64,000 nt of DNA from Lysobacter capsici (GCF_014779555.2 NZ_CP094357.1:186001-250000); one strand, 5' to 3'; shown: positions 16,412-25,496, counted from the stretch's first letter. Notes: a model not told the origin generated them from the letters alone. Program-made: numbers and translations.

Positions 16412-18484
16412 ATGTACGAATCCATCCTCGATGCCCTGCGCCGCGGCGCGGCGGATCAGGCGCTGAGCGCCGCCGAACAGGCGCTGGCGGCCGACCCGCA
16501 AGACGCGACCGCGCACCGCCTGCATGCGGCCGCGCTGCGCCTGAGCGGCGATCGCGAAGGCGCCGTGGCGGCGCTCGACCGCGCCATCGGCATCACCCCG
16601 GAGGACGCGCAGCTGTACCTGGAACGCGCCGGCGCCCAGCTCGACGGCCGCCAGCTCGACGAGGCCCAGGCCTCGCTCGCGCGCGCGATCGGGCTCGATC
16701 CGAACCAGTTCCCGGCCTACATCATGAAAGCCCAGCTGGCGATCGTGCGCGGCGATCTGGACGAGGCCGAGCGCCTGGGCCGCACCGCCGCGCGGATCGC
16801 GCCGGAGCACCCGCAGGTCAGCACCATCGAAGGCGTGCTCGCGCTGCGCCGCGGCGACGCCGACCGCGCGCTGGCGGTGCTCAGCCACGCCTCGACCCTG
16901 GCCCCGGACGACCCGCAGGTGCTGCACGGCCTGGGCTTCGCCTACCTGGCCAAGGGCCATCTGGCGTTCGCCGAACAGGCCTTCACCACCCTGGCCGAGC
17001 GCCATCCCGAACAGCCGACCCTGCAGTTGCTGATCGCCGATCTGCTGCGTCTGCAGCAGCGCTTCGGCGATGCCGCCGACCGCATCGCCGACCTGGCCCA
17101 GCGCGACGATGCCGGCTTCGGCGTCAAGCGCTGGGCCGGTGAGCTGGAACTCGACGCCGGCCGCCCCGAGCGCGCGCTGCCGCTGCTGCGCGCCGCGTTC
17201 GACGCCCATCCCTACGACCCGCGCACGCTCAACGGCATCATCGCCGCCTGGCGCAGCCTGGACGACGCCGACGGCGCGCGCGAGGCGCTCGAAGGCGCGC
17301 TCGCGCGGCATCCGCAAGCCGCCGACCTGTGGCGCGCGCGGCTGGTGCTGGAGCCGTTCGGCGACGCCGCCGCGCTGGCCGTGATCGACCGCTGGCAGCA
17401 GGCCATGCCCGGCCATATCGCCGCGCTGGAAGCGCGCGCGGCGGTCCACGACCAAGCCGGCGAACACGAGCAGGCCGTCGCCATCGCCCATCGCATCGTC
17501 GAACTGAGCCCGGGCGACGTGCGCGCCGAGATGCGCATCGTCCAGGACCTGGCCGAGCGCGATCCCGACGCCGCCGCCGAGCGCATCGAGCGCCTGATCG
17601 GCATGGCGGTGGACCCGCAGGTCAAGCGCGAGCTGCGGCAGATGCTCGGCCGCAGCCTCGATCTGGCCGACCAGCCCGAGGCCGCCGCGGCGACCTGGGC
17701 CGAGTTGCATGCCGAAGTCGTCGACCAGCGCCTGCCGTTCAACACGGTCAGCAAGCGCGGCGGCGGCGAATGGCCGGCGTTGGCGCCGGTCGCCGACGGC
17801 ACCCGCGGCATCCTGCTGCTGTGGGGCGCGCCGGGTTCGCGGGTCGAACGCATCGGCCAGGTGCTCGGCGCGGTCGGCGCGCCGCTGCTGATCGACCGCT
17901 TCGGCGGACAGCCGCCGAGCGATCCGCTGCAACGCTACGGCTCGGTCGACGAACTGCTCAGCGGCGCATTGGACCCGGCGTTCCTGGTCAAGATGTACCG
18001 CGCGGCGCTGCCCGCGCGCGGCGTCGGCGACGGCCCGGTGTTCGACTGGCTGCTGTGGTGGGACAACGCCCTGCTGCGGGCGATGCGTCCGTATCTGTCC
18101 GAAGCCTTGCTGCTGATCGCGGTGCGCGACCCGCGCGACATGCTGCTGGACTGGCTGGCCTACGGCAGCCCGACCCCGTACGCGCTGCCCTCGCCCGAAC
18201 AGGGCGCGCGCTGGCTGGCGCAGACCCTGGAGCAGGTCGCCGACCTGCACGAGGGCGATCTGTTCCCGCACAAGCTGGTCAAGCTGGACGAAACCGGCGA
18301 CGAGCCGACCGCGATCGCCCAGGTCCTGGCCGACGCGCTGCGCGTGCAGGTGTCGCTGCCCAACGGCCTGAGCCTGCCGCAGCGCTTGCCCGACGGCCGC
18401 TGGCGCCAGTACGCCGAGCCGTTGGCCGAGGCGTTCGCGCTGCTGGCCCCGGTCGCGCGTCGCCTGGGTTATCCGCATACCTGA
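16412..18484 (+). CDS. large TPR protein with sulfotransferase-like C-terminal domain
   Basis: A 690-residue cytoplasmic protein without a signal peptide. Residues 1 to about 440 are tandem TPR units, each with the A-A-P pattern (LSAAEQALAADPQDATAHRL, AVAALDRAIGITPEDAQLYL, and so on, about ten or more). The C-terminal 250 residues form a separate alpha/beta domain: it opens with a P-loop-like strand (ILLLWGAPGSRVERIGQVL) and contains VRDPRDMLLDWL, which resembles the 3'-phosphate-binding region of PAPS sulfotransferases. TPR-sulfotransferase fusions are known in Proteobacteria, but the assignment here rests on short motifs only. It follows the MORN-like gene by 170 bases and has only a weak ribosome site. 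Confidence 0.8.
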   Translation: MYESILDALRRGAADQALSAAEQALAADPQDATAHRLHAAALRLSGDREGAVAALDRAIGITPEDAQLYLERAGAQLDGRQLDEAQASLARAIGLDPNQFPAYIMKAQLAIVRGDLDEAERLGRTAARIAPEHPQVSTIEGVLALRRGDADRALAVLSHASTLAPDDPQVLHGLGFAYLAKGHLAFAEQAFTTLAERHPEQPTLQLLIADLLRLQQRFGDAADRIADLAQRDDAGFGVKRWAGELELDAGRPERALPLLRAAFDAHPYDPRTLNGIIAAWRSLDDADGAREALEGALARHPQAADLWRARLVLEPFGDAAALAVIDRWQQAMPGHIAALEARAAVHDQAGEHEQAVAIAHRIVELSPGDVRAEMRIVQDLAERDPDAAAERIERLIGMAVDPQVKRELRQMLGRSLDLADQPEAAAATWAELHAEVVDQRLPFNTVSKRGGGEWPALAPVADGTRGILLLWGAPGSRVERIGQVLGAVGAPLLIDRFGGQPPSDPLQRYGSVDELLSGALDPAFLVKMYRAALPARGVGDGPVFDWLLWWDNALLRAMRPYLSEALLLIAVRDPRDMLLDWLAYGSPTPYALPSPEQGARWLAQTLEQVADLHEGDLFPHKLVKLDETGDEPTAIAQVLADALRVQVSLPNGLSLPQRLPDGRWRQYAEPLAEAFALLAPVARRLGYPHT

Positions 18485-18653
18485 GCGCGCCGTCGCGGCC
18501 GTATCGCTGCAACACAGCGATGCGGCCGGTCGCGATCCACGGCCATGCGCGGATGCGATGCTCGCGCTCCGGGCCGATCCGCGAGCCACCCGGACCGTAT
18601 CGCTCAGACCCGATCGCCCCGCTCCGATCCGAACCCATCGAAGGACTCTCCCG

Positions 18654-19280
18654 ATGCGCATCCACAGCAACAGCTTCCAGCACCGCCAGCGCCTGCCGGC
18701 CGAGTTCGCCGCCGGCCAGGCCACCGCCGACGGCTTCGGCTTCGCGCCCAACCGCAATCCGCATCTGGCCTGGGACGAAGTCCCCGAGGGCACGCGTTCG
18801 TTCGTGCTGCTGTGCATCGACCCGGACGTGCCGACCGTGCCCGAACTGGTCGGCCGCGCCGACGTGCAGATTCCCGAGCATCAGGTGCGCGCCGACTTCA
18901 TCCACTGGGTGGTCGCCGACATCGCCGCCGAGGTGCGCGAGATCGCCGCGGGCAGCTGCAGCGACGGCGTCACCGCGCACGGCAAGCGCGATCCGGCCGG
19001 GCCGCAAGGCGCGCGTCAGGGCATCAACGATTACACCGGCTGGTTCGCCGGCGATCCGGACATGGCCGGCGACTGGTACGGCTACGACGGCCCGTTCCCG
19101 CCGCCCAACGACCTGCGCCTGCACCGCTATTTCTTCCGCATCTTCGCCCTGGACGTCGAGCGCCTGCCGCTGGACGCGCGCTTCACCGCCGCCGATGCGC
19201 TGCATGCGATGCACGGCCATGTGCTCGGCGAGGCGTCGATCTATGGCACCTATTCGCTCAATCCTTCGGTAAAGGGCTAA
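18654..19280 (+). CDS. YbhB/YbcL-type phosphatidylethanolamine-binding protein
   Basis: A 208-residue PEBP-family protein of probable cytoplasmic location. Core motifs are NPHLAWDEVPEGTRSFVL, CIDPDVP, FIHWVV, the GPFPPPND loop, and LHRYFFRIFALD with the family His-Arg. It is longer than the usual 150-180 residues because of extra loops around the ligand pocket (DYTGWFAGDPDMAGDWYG). The family binds anionic ligands; its bacterial function is not settled. ATG 18654 is preceded by GAAGGA. The SDR gene starts 4 bases downstream of its stop, so they are probably cotranscribed. Confidence 0.85.
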   Translation: MRIHSNSFQHRQRLPAEFAAGQATADGFGFAPNRNPHLAWDEVPEGTRSFVLLCIDPDVPTVPELVGRADVQIPEHQVRADFIHWVVADIAAEVREIAAGSCSDGVTAHGKRDPAGPQGARQGINDYTGWFAGDPDMAGDWYGYDGPFPPPNDLRLHRYFFRIFALDVERLPLDARFTAADALHAMHGHVLGEASIYGTYSLNPSVKG

Positions 19281-19284
19281 GCCC

Positions 19285-20049
19285 ATGAGCGCGGACCGCG
19301 TCGCCATCGTCACCGGCGCCAGCCGCGGCATCGGCGCGGCGATCGCGCGCGAGTTGTCGGCGCAGGGCCTGTCGCTGGCGCTGACCGCGCGTTCGCGCGC
19401 CGAACTCGACGCGCTGGCCGCGCAATTGCCGCGGCCGGCGTTGGCGATCGACGCCGACCTGTCCGAGCCGGCCGCCGCGGCGCGCATCGTCGAGGCCACG
19501 CTGGCGCATTACGGCCGTCTCGATGCCGTGGTCAACAATGCCGGCGCGACCCCGCGCGGCGATTTCCTCAAGTTTTCCGACGCCGACTGGGACGCGGGTT
19601 TCGCGCTCAAGTTCTTCGGCGCGGTGCGCCTGTGCCGCGCGGCGTGGCCGGCGCTGGTCGCCAGCGGCGGCGCGATCGTCAACATCGCCGGCATCGGCGG
19701 ACGCACCGGCAATGCCGAGTTCGCGATCGGCGGTTCGGTCAACGCCGCGCTGCTGAACCTGACCAAGGCGCTGGCCGATCGCGGGGTCGGCGACGGCGTG
19801 CGGGTCAACGCGGTCAATCCCAGTTCTATCGCGACCGAGCGCACCCAGGTGCGGATCGATGCGATCGCCCGCGAGCGCGACCTCGACCCCGCCCAGGCCG
19901 CGCACGAACTCGCGCGCAAACTCGGCGTGGCGCGCTTCGGCGAACCGGCCGAAATCGCCCGGGTGGTGGCGTTCCTCGTCTCCGACGCGGCCAGTTACAT
20001 GCAAGGCGCGATCGTCGATGTCGACGGCGGCCAGACCCGCACTCTGTAA
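19285..20049 (+). CDS. short-chain dehydrogenase fold protein lacking the Ser-Tyr-Lys triad
   Basis: A 254-residue Rossmann-fold protein. The N-terminal nucleotide motif TGASRGIG (residues 10-17), VVNNAGA (82-88) and the C-terminal VNPSSIATE and DGGQTRTL are standard for classical SDRs. The active site is not: where YxxxK is expected the protein reads GGSVN (149-153), so the catalytic Tyr is Gly and the Lys is Asn, and the Ser strand reads VNIAGIGG with no serine. It should bind NAD(P) but is unlikely to do normal SDR chemistry. It is coupled to the PEBP gene (4-base gap). The surrounding reading frame is intact, so this is not simple decay. Confidence 0.88.
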   Translation: MSADRVAIVTGASRGIGAAIARELSAQGLSLALTARSRAELDALAAQLPRPALAIDADLSEPAAAARIVEATLAHYGRLDAVVNNAGATPRGDFLKFSDADWDAGFALKFFGAVRLCRAAWPALVASGGAIVNIAGIGGRTGNAEFAIGGSVNAALLNLTKALADRGVGDGVRVNAVNPSSIATERTQVRIDAIARERDLDPAQAAHELARKLGVARFGEPAEIARVVAFLVSDAASYMQGAIVDVDGGQTRTL

Positions 20050-20135
20050 GCGTCGCCGCGCTCGTCCGCCTGCGCGCGCGCTGGCCCGATGAGGCGCTGG
20101 ATTAGAATCGACGCCATCGACGAGGAACCGGCGCA

Positions 20136-20615
20136 ATGGACGACAACCAGAACCCTTATCACGCGCCACAGGCCGAAGTGCGTCGGGCCGAACGCGTCGC
20201 CCGTTTGGTCACCGCCAGCCGTGGGCAGCGCTTCATCCACTACCTGATCGACACCCTGGCCTGCTACGCGATCATGTTCGCGGCGATGCTGGTCTACGTC
20301 GGCATCGGCGGCGAGGCCGTGGTGACCGCGCTGCAGGAACCCAATCCGCTACGCAACGTGCTGATCAGCGTGACGATGATCCTGGTGTATTACGTGCCGT
20401 TGGAAGGCATGTTCGGCGTCACCCTGGGCAAATTGGTCACCGGCACCCGCGTGGTCGACGAACAGGGCCGTCCGCCGAGCTGGGGTCAGGTGCTCGGCCG
20501 CACTTTCGCGCGGCTGATCCCGTTCGAAGCGTTCTCGCTGCTGTTCTCGCGCGAGGACCGCGTCTCCGGCTGGCACGATCGCCTGCCCAAGACCCTGGTT
20601 GTGCGCATCCGCTAA
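20136..20615 (+). CDS. RDD family membrane protein (first of tandem pair)
   Basis: A 159-residue inner-membrane protein of the RDD family. The N-terminal hydrophilic segment starts MDDNQNPYHAP; the RDD domain follows, with the variant HYLIDTLACY in helix 1, FGVTLGKLVTGTRVVDE after helix 2 and the C-terminal GWHDRLPKTLVV. RDD proteins are poorly understood; some have been linked to sodium/proton exchange. A similar paralogue begins about 200 bases downstream, indicating tandem duplication. Confidence 0.85.
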   Translation: MDDNQNPYHAPQAEVRRAERVARLVTASRGQRFIHYLIDTLACYAIMFAAMLVYVGIGGEAVVTALQEPNPLRNVLISVTMILVYYVPLEGMFGVTLGKLVTGTRVVDEQGRPPSWGQVLGRTFARLIPFEAFSLLFSREDRVSGWHDRLPKTLVVRIR

Positions 20616-20813
20616 GTGGTGTGTGCCACCGCGTGTCGGTGGCGGCACGCAGCCGGTCTGATTGCCGCCAAGGCCCCTTCGACGTCGCCGGTTTTGCGCG
20701 TATAACGCTGTCTGCATGGAGCGAAGACCGGCCATTCGCCGAGGGGCGTCGGTTGGCTTCCCGAGCCATCCCCGCCGCGTAAACCGACCCGCGTACAGCA
20801 AGGAGAGCGACGC

Positions 20814-21281
20814 TTGAACGACAACCACAACCCTTACCAGGTGGTCCCGCGCAGCGTCGATCCGTACGCGGCGCCGGGCTCGTCGGTCGTCCACGAGGTC
20901 GAGCTGGAGCCGGCCGGGCTCGGCCTGCGCTTTCTCAACTACCTCATCGATTCGCTGGTGTTCGGTTTCGTCTACGGCTTCGTGCTGGGCCTGCTCCACG
21001 CAGTCCCGCGCGATCCGATCGCCTATATGTTCCTCAGCATCGGCGCGACCATCGCGTACTACACGATCATGGAAGGCGCGTTCGGCGTCACCCTGGGCAA
21101 ACTCGCCACCGGCACCCGCGTGGTCGACGAAAACGGCGATCCGCCCGGCCCGGGTCAGGCGATGATCCGCTCGCTGTGCCGGTTCATTCCGTTCGAACCG
21201 TTCTCGCTGCTGTTCTCCGGCGAACGCCGCACCGGCTGGCACGACAGTCTGGCCGGGACCATGGTGGTCAAAAAGAGTTGA
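20814..21281 (+). CDS. RDD family membrane protein (second of tandem pair)
   Basis: A 155-residue paralogue of the preceding gene, with the same NPY-containing N-terminus, RFLNYLIDSLVFGFVYGF in helix 1, the block FGVTLGKLATGTRVVDENG, FIPFEPFSLLF and GWHDSLAGTMVV. The start is TTG at 20814; it is preferred because AAGGAGAG lies 7 bases before it and the encoded N-terminus (NDNHNPY) matches that of the paralogue (DDNQNPY). Function is unknown beyond a likely inner-membrane transport-related role. Confidence 0.83.
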   Translation: MNDNHNPYQVVPRSVDPYAAPGSSVVHEVELEPAGLGLRFLNYLIDSLVFGFVYGFVLGLLHAVPRDPIAYMFLSIGATIAYYTIMEGAFGVTLGKLATGTRVVDENGDPPGPGQAMIRSLCRFIPFEPFSLLFSGERRTGWHDSLAGTMVVKKS

Positions 21282-21432
21282 ACGTCATGCACCCGCGTCC
21301 ACTGAGGACGCGGTGACCTTGCGCTTCAAGCACGATCGTGTGGACAGCATCGAATGGGTGCCTTGGAACGATGCCTGAGCCTGCGGGGCCCAGGCATCGC
21401 GCGCCGTATCGTCAAATCGTCAGCGGGGCCGA

Positions 21433-22302
21433 TCAGGGCGCCGGCACCATCTCGCTCTCGACCACCATGTCCAGCACATACGCCACCGACGGCGCGTCGG
21501 CCGGCGGATTCTTGACCTGGAACTTCTTCACCCGCACGACGTTGCGTATGCCGGCTTCGTGCTTGTAACCCTCGATGTCCTGGTACAGGAAATGCCACTC
21601 GTCGCTGGGCTTGAGCGCCACGCCGTTGGCGTCGTAGCTGCGCTCGCGCACCCACAGGCACTGGTGATCGCGGATCAACGGATGCGGGCAGGCGCGGCGT
21701 TGCGCGTCGACTTCCAGGAACACGGTCGCGCCAGCGCCGCCGTAGCGGGTTTCCGCGGTCGCTTCGCCGCTGAGGTTCAAGCTGCCGCCCGCGGCGGTGG
21801 TCAGGCGCAGACGCGGCTGCGAGGCATCGCCTTCGATAGCGAAAGTGTTGCGGCCTTGCAACTGCTCCGAGATCGCCGCGTCCATCTGCATCAGGCGCGG
21901 GTCCTGGCAGGCCATCAGCGTGGTCTGGAATTCCTTCACCTCGAGCTGCGCGCCCTTGATCGCGTACTGCGCGCCGACGTGATTGCAGCCGCCCGACACG
22001 CCGAGGCGATCCTTGACGAAGCTCAGCGTAAGCGCGTACTTGCCTTCGCGCTGCAGCACCGCGATCGGCTTGCCGGCTTTGTCGGTCGCGGTTTCCACGG
22101 TCCAGCGATAGCCGCCCAGGTCGATCGAACCGTTCGAGGCGGTGGCGGCGGGCGCGGCCGGTTCGCTGGGCATGGCGCTGTCCTTGGTGGTGGCATCGCG
22201 GTTGTGCGACGGCGCGGCGCAGGCGGCGAGCAGCGCGGTCGAGAGAGCGGCGGCGGCCCACAGGGCGGCCGGACGGCGAGGGGAAAGGCGCGAGGTGGTC
22301 AT
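21433..22302 (-). CDS. META/DUF4377-type lipoprotein
   Basis: A 289-residue lipoprotein; the signal peptide ends in LLAAC (residues 23-27). Residues 60-180 form a META (HslJ-like) domain: GGYRWTVETATDKAG, LSFVKDRLGVSGGCNHVGAQY and LMACQDPRLMQMD. Residues 190-285 fit the DUF4377 module that often follows META (ACPHPLIRDHQCLWVRE, DEWHFLYQDIEGYKHEAG). Such proteins are envelope-located and linked to stress or heat/novobiocin tolerance in E. coli HslJ; a specific function here is not known. It is transcribed towards the RDD genes. Confidence 0.82.
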   Translation of the reverse strand: MTTSRLSPRRPAALWAAAALSTALLAACAAPSHNRDATTKDSAMPSEPAAPAATASNGSIDLGGYRWTVETATDKAGKPIAVLQREGKYALTLSFVKDRLGVSGGCNHVGAQYAIKGAQLEVKEFQTTLMACQDPRLMQMDAAISEQLQGRNTFAIEGDASQPRLRLTTAAGGSLNLSGEATAETRYGGAGATVFLEVDAQRRACPHPLIRDHQCLWVRERSYDANGVALKPSDEWHFLYQDIEGYKHEAGIRNVVRVKKFQVKNPPADAPSVAYVLDMVVESEMVPAP

Positions 22303-22437
22303 GAGCGAGGATGATCCGTGCTGCGTTGCGAAGACTGGATCAACGTACCGGAACGAGCGATGGGGTCGAACGCATTCAGCCGCGAGCCAGCGCGAGATTG
22401 ATGTGCGATGCGGCGCGCGTCGCGGTGTCGACGCAGG

Positions 22438-22959
22438 TCACGGCTCGCGCGGCTTGGCGAATTTCTGCGCCAGTTCCCGCTGCGCGCGTTCCAGATCCAG
22501 TCCCGCATCCGGGCCCGGTTCGGCCGCTGCGTCGTCGTCTTCGCCGTCGAGCTCGCCCTCATCGGCCAGCACATCGTCCAGATGCGCGAGCAACTGCGCG
22601 ACATCGACCGCGGCGCTGTGCATGCGCTCGTTCGGAAACACGCCGACCACCACGCCGGCCTCGCGCATCGACGCGGCGGCGCGATCGCGCCACGCGCTCA
22701 GCTCGCGCTCGGCCGGCGCGTAGGCCTGCAACTGCGGCGCGCGTACCAGCGAGGCGCGCGCGGTCGCCGCCGACGGCCAGGCCGGCAACAGTTCCTGGCC
22801 GTCTTCGTCGAACAAGGTCAGCACGAATTCGCCCGACACCGCGACCCAGAACTTGCCGGTGCGCGCGACCGATTCCAGGAACGCGGCGTAACGTTCGGCG
22901 CCGGACAACTGCACGTACTCGAGCAACTGCTGTTCGGCGAGACGGTCTTGTTCGTTCAT
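22438..22959 (-). CDS. DUF2750-like protein with acidic tail
   Basis: A 173-residue cytoplasmic protein. The first 120 residues follow the pattern of the DUF2750 family (SGAERYAAFLESVARTGKFW, LLPAWPSAATAR, VVGVFPNERMHSAAVD). The C-terminal 50 residues are strongly acidic (DEGELDGEDDDAAAEPGPD) and end in a short charged helix, an extension not usual for the family. No catalytic residues are evident and the function is unknown. It is encoded 37 bases downstream of uppP on the same strand in reverse order (uppP is 3'-terminal at 22997), so the two may share a transcript. Confidence 0.7.
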   Translation of the reverse strand: MNEQDRLAEQQLLEYVQLSGAERYAAFLESVARTGKFWVAVSGEFVLTLFDEDGQELLPAWPSAATARASLVRAPQLQAYAPAERELSAWRDRAAASMREAGVVVGVFPNERMHSAAVDVAQLLAHLDDVLADEGELDGEDDDAAAEPGPDAGLDLERAQRELAQKFAKPREP

Positions 22960-22996
22960 CGATGCGGTTCCGGTGCGTGGATCGAAGGCGTCGTAC

Positions 22997-23803
22997 TCAA
23001 CTGCCCGACGGCATCAGCAGCAACAGCGCCGCGCCGAACGCGACGCGATACACCGCGAACGCGGTGAAACGATGGCTCTGGATATACCGCAACAGCCACT
23101 TCACCGCGATGAAGGCGGTCACCGCCGAGGCGATAAAGGCCACCGCCAGCGCGCTCCAGTCTTCGTTGGCCGCGGCCGGCGTGCCGATCACGTGCATCAG
23201 CTCATAGCCGCTGGCCGCGAACATGGTCGGGATGCCGACCAGGAACGCGAACTCGGTCGCCGCCGCGCGGCTGGTGGTGCCGGCGAGCAAGGCGATGAAG
23301 ATCGTCGCGGCCGAGCGCGAGGTGCCCGGGAATACGCCGGCCACGACCTGGGCGATGCCGACCAGCGCCGCCACGGTCCAGGTGATCTGGCTGCGCTCGC
23401 CCAGGGCGGCGGCGCGCTTGGCCGCGAAGTGCTCGGCCGCGACCATCCACACACCGCCCAGCACCAGTGCCCAGGCGATCGGGGTGACGTGGTCGGGCAA
23501 GGTGAAGCCGGCCTTCTTGACCGCGATGCCGAGCACCGCGGTGAGCCCGAAGGCCAGGCCGAGCTTGAGCAGGTAGTCGAGGTTGTCGCGCTGGGTGAAA
23601 CCGGTCGCCAGCCCCCACAGGCGCTTCCAGTAGATCACCACCACCGCGAGGATCGCGCCGGCCTGGATCGAGATGTTGAACAGGTCCGAGCGGGCGCCGA
23701 GCCAGTGCTGGGCGATCAGCAGGTGGCCGGTGCTGGAGATCGGCAGGAATTCGGTGATGCCTTCGATGATGCCCAGGAGCAGGGCGGCTAGCAGGTCGGT
23801 CAT
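22997..23803 (-). CDS. uppP: undecaprenyl-diphosphatase UppP (BacA)
   Basis: A 268-residue inner-membrane enzyme that recycles undecaprenyl pyrophosphate to the monophosphate carrier used for peptidoglycan and O-antigen. Hallmarks are GIIEGITEFLPISSTGHL at residues 11-28 (catalytic Glu/Ser/His region) and the second conserved motif PGTSRSAATIF at about 170. About eight hydrophobic helices are evident, and the length is normal for the family (265-275). Loss or overproduction alters bacitracin susceptibility in other bacteria. A GGGATTC repeat cluster sits directly upstream of the start. Confidence 0.95.
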   Translation of the reverse strand: MTDLLAALLLGIIEGITEFLPISSTGHLLIAQHWLGARSDLFNISIQAGAILAVVVIYWKRLWGLATGFTQRDNLDYLLKLGLAFGLTAVLGIAVKKAGFTLPDHVTPIAWALVLGGVWMVAAEHFAAKRAAALGERSQITWTVAALVGIAQVVAGVFPGTSRSAATIFIALLAGTTSRAAATEFAFLVGIPTMFAASGYELMHVIGTPAAANEDWSALAVAFIASAVTAFIAVKWLLRYIQSHRFTAFAVYRVAFGAALLLLMPSGS

Positions 23804-23810
23804 TGGGGGC

Positions 23811-23841
23811 CGGGATTCGAGATTCGGGAGTCGGGATTCGC
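23811..23841. repeat. short GGGATTC repeat cluster
   Basis: Several GGGATTCG/GGGAGTCG units in direct repeat immediately before the uppP start. They belong to the same family as those at 7380-7508 and 45540-45660. Confidence 0.55.
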
Positions 23842-23884
23842 CGCGGCGAGGGCGAGTCGGCGGGCAGGATAGCCGAAATGATGT

Positions 23885-23900
23885 TGGTCAAAATTGGTGC
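23885..23900. promoter_or_regulatory. possible distal NtrC binding site for glnA
   Basis: TGGTCAAAATTGGTGC keeps the right half TTGGTGC of the NtrC enhancer consensus (GCACCA-N-TGGTGC) and the A/T-rich centre; the left half is degenerate. It is about 95 bases upstream of the sigma-54 promoter. Confidence 0.5.
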
Positions 23901-23915
23901 TAAATGAATTTGTCG

Positions 23916-23932
23916 TGCACCAATATGGATCA
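23916..23932. promoter_or_regulatory. NtrC binding site for glnA
   Basis: TGCACCAATATGGATCA matches the enteric NtrC enhancer consensus TGCACCA-N3-TGGTGCA at all but two outer right-half positions. Its position, about 60 bases before the -24 element, is normal for an NtrC enhancer. Confidence 0.7.
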
Positions 23933-23993
23933 TTGCTGCGCCGCGTCACAGCTTTGCCTCATATAAATCAGGCGCTTAAGGGTCGATAAAACT

Positions 23994-24009
23994 TGGCACG
24001 CAGTTTGCA
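23994..24009 (+). promoter_or_regulatory. sigma-54 promoter of glnA
   Basis: TTGGCACGCAGTTTGCA contains the -24 GG and -12 GC separated by exactly 10 bases and fits the RpoN consensus TGGCACG-N4-TTGC. It lies about 80 bases before the glnA start, with NtrC-type sites upstream, so glnA is probably induced under nitrogen limitation. Confidence 0.88.
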
Positions 24010-24086
24010 TTCAATAACGGCAGGCGGCTCCAATGCCCTCGCGTTGCACGAATCCCCCTTCCCGACTCCCCAATACCGGAACAACC

Positions 24087-25496
24087 ATGTCCCTCGAACA
24101 CGTCGAAAAGCTCGTCAAGGACCACAAGGTCGAATTCATCGATCTGCGTTTCACCGACATGCGTGGCGTCCAGCACCACGTGACCTTCCCCAAGTCGATC
24201 GTCGAGCCGGCGCTGTTCGAAGACGGCAAGATGTTCGACGGCTCCTCGATCAGCGGCTGGAAGGGCATCAACGAGTCGGACATGATCCTGCTGCCCGACC
24301 CGTCGACCGCGTACCTGGATCCGTTCACCGCCGATCCGACGATCGTGCTGACCTGCGACATCCTCGACCCGGCCACCATGCAGGCCTACACGCGCGATCC
24401 GCGCGGCGTCGCCAAGCGCGCCGAGGCCTATCTGAAGTCCAGCGGCGTCGCCGACCAGGCCTTCTTCGGTCCGGAGCCCGAGTTCTTCATCTTCGACTCG
24501 GTGCGTTACGCCAATGACATGGGACACACCTTCTTCCATGTCGATTCCGAAGAAGCCGCGTGGAACTCGGGCAAGGAATACGAAGGCGGCAACAGCGGCT
24601 ACCGTCCGGGCGTGAAGGGCGGCTATTTCCCGGTTGCCCCGCTCGATTCGCTGCACGACATCCGCGCCGAGATGTGCAAGACCCTCGAGCAGGTCGGCAT
24701 CGAAGTCGAAGTGCATCACCACGAAGTCGCCAACGCCGGCCAGTGCGAGATCGGCACCAAGTTCAACTCGCTGGTCGCCAAGGCCGACGAGCTGTTGACG
24801 ATGAAGTACATCATCAAGAACGTCGCCCACCGCAACGGCAAGACCGCGACCTTCATGCCCAAGCCGATCGTCGGCGACAACGGCAGCGGCATGCACGTGC
24901 ACCAGTCCTTCGCCAAGGGCGGGGTCAACCTGTTCTCCGGCGACGGCTACGGCGGCCTGTCGCAGCTGGCGCTTTGGTACATCGGCGGCGTGTTCAAGCA
25001 CGCGCGCGCGATCAACGCGTTCACCAACTCGGGCACCAACAGCTACAAGCGCCTGGTGCCGGGCTTCGAGGCGCCGGTGATGCTGGCGTACTCGGCGCGC
25101 AACCGTTCGGCGAGCTGCCGCATTCCGTACGTGGCCAACCCGAAGGCGCGCCGCATCGAAATGCGCTTCCCCGATCCGATCCAGTCGGGCTACCTGACCT
25201 TCGCCGCGCTGATGATGGCCGGCCTGGACGGCATCAAGAATCAGATCGATCCGGGCGCGCCGAGCGACAAGGATCTCTACGACCTGCCGCCGGAAGAAGA
25301 GAAGGGCATTCCGACCGTCTGCCATTCGCTCGACCAGGCCCTGGAAGCGCTGGACAAGGACCGCGAGTTCCTCAAGGCCGGCGGCGTGTTCACCGACGAC
25401 TTCATCGACGGCTACATCGCGCTGAAGATGCAGGAAGTGACCAAGTTCCGCGCGGCGACCCACCCGCTCGAATACCAGATGTACTACGCCGTCTAA
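24087..25496 (+). CDS. glnA: glutamine synthetase type I
   Basis: A 469-residue cytoplasmic enzyme making glutamine from glutamate, ammonia and ATP, the entry point of nitrogen assimilation. Length equals that of E. coli GlnA. Visible signatures are FDGSSISGW near residue 50, the metal-binding [44 protein letters not shown] and the adenylylation loop DLYDLPPEE containing the modified Tyr near 397, so activity should be controlled by GlnE. Start ATG 24087 matches the family N-terminus ([13 protein letters not shown]); open codons upstream are not family sequence. Transcription is probably from the sigma-54/NtrC promoter just upstream. PII and ammonium transporter genes follow within 3.5 kb. 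Confidence 0.98.
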   Translation: MSLEHVEKLVKDHKVEFIDLRFTDMRGVQHHVTFPKSIVEPALFEDGKMFDGSSISGWKGINESDMILLPDPSTAYLDPFTADPTIVLTCDILDPATMQAYTRDPRGVAKRAEAYLKSSGVADQAFFGPEPEFFIFDSVRYANDMGHTFFHVDSEEAAWNSGKEYEGGNSGYRPGVKGGYFPVAPLDSLHDIRAEMCKTLEQVGIEVEVHHHEVANAGQCEIGTKFNSLVAKADELLTMKYIIKNVAHRNGKTATFMPKPIVGDNGSGMHVHQSFAKGGVNLFSGDGYGGLSQLALWYIGGVFKHARAINAFTNSGTNSYKRLVPGFEAPVMLAYSARNRSASCRIPYVANPKARRIEMRFPDPIQSGYLTFAALMMAGLDGIKNQIDPGAPSDKDLYDLPPEEEKGIPTVCHSLDQALEALDKDREFLKAGGVFTDDFIDGYIALKMQEVTKFRAATHPLEYQMYYAV

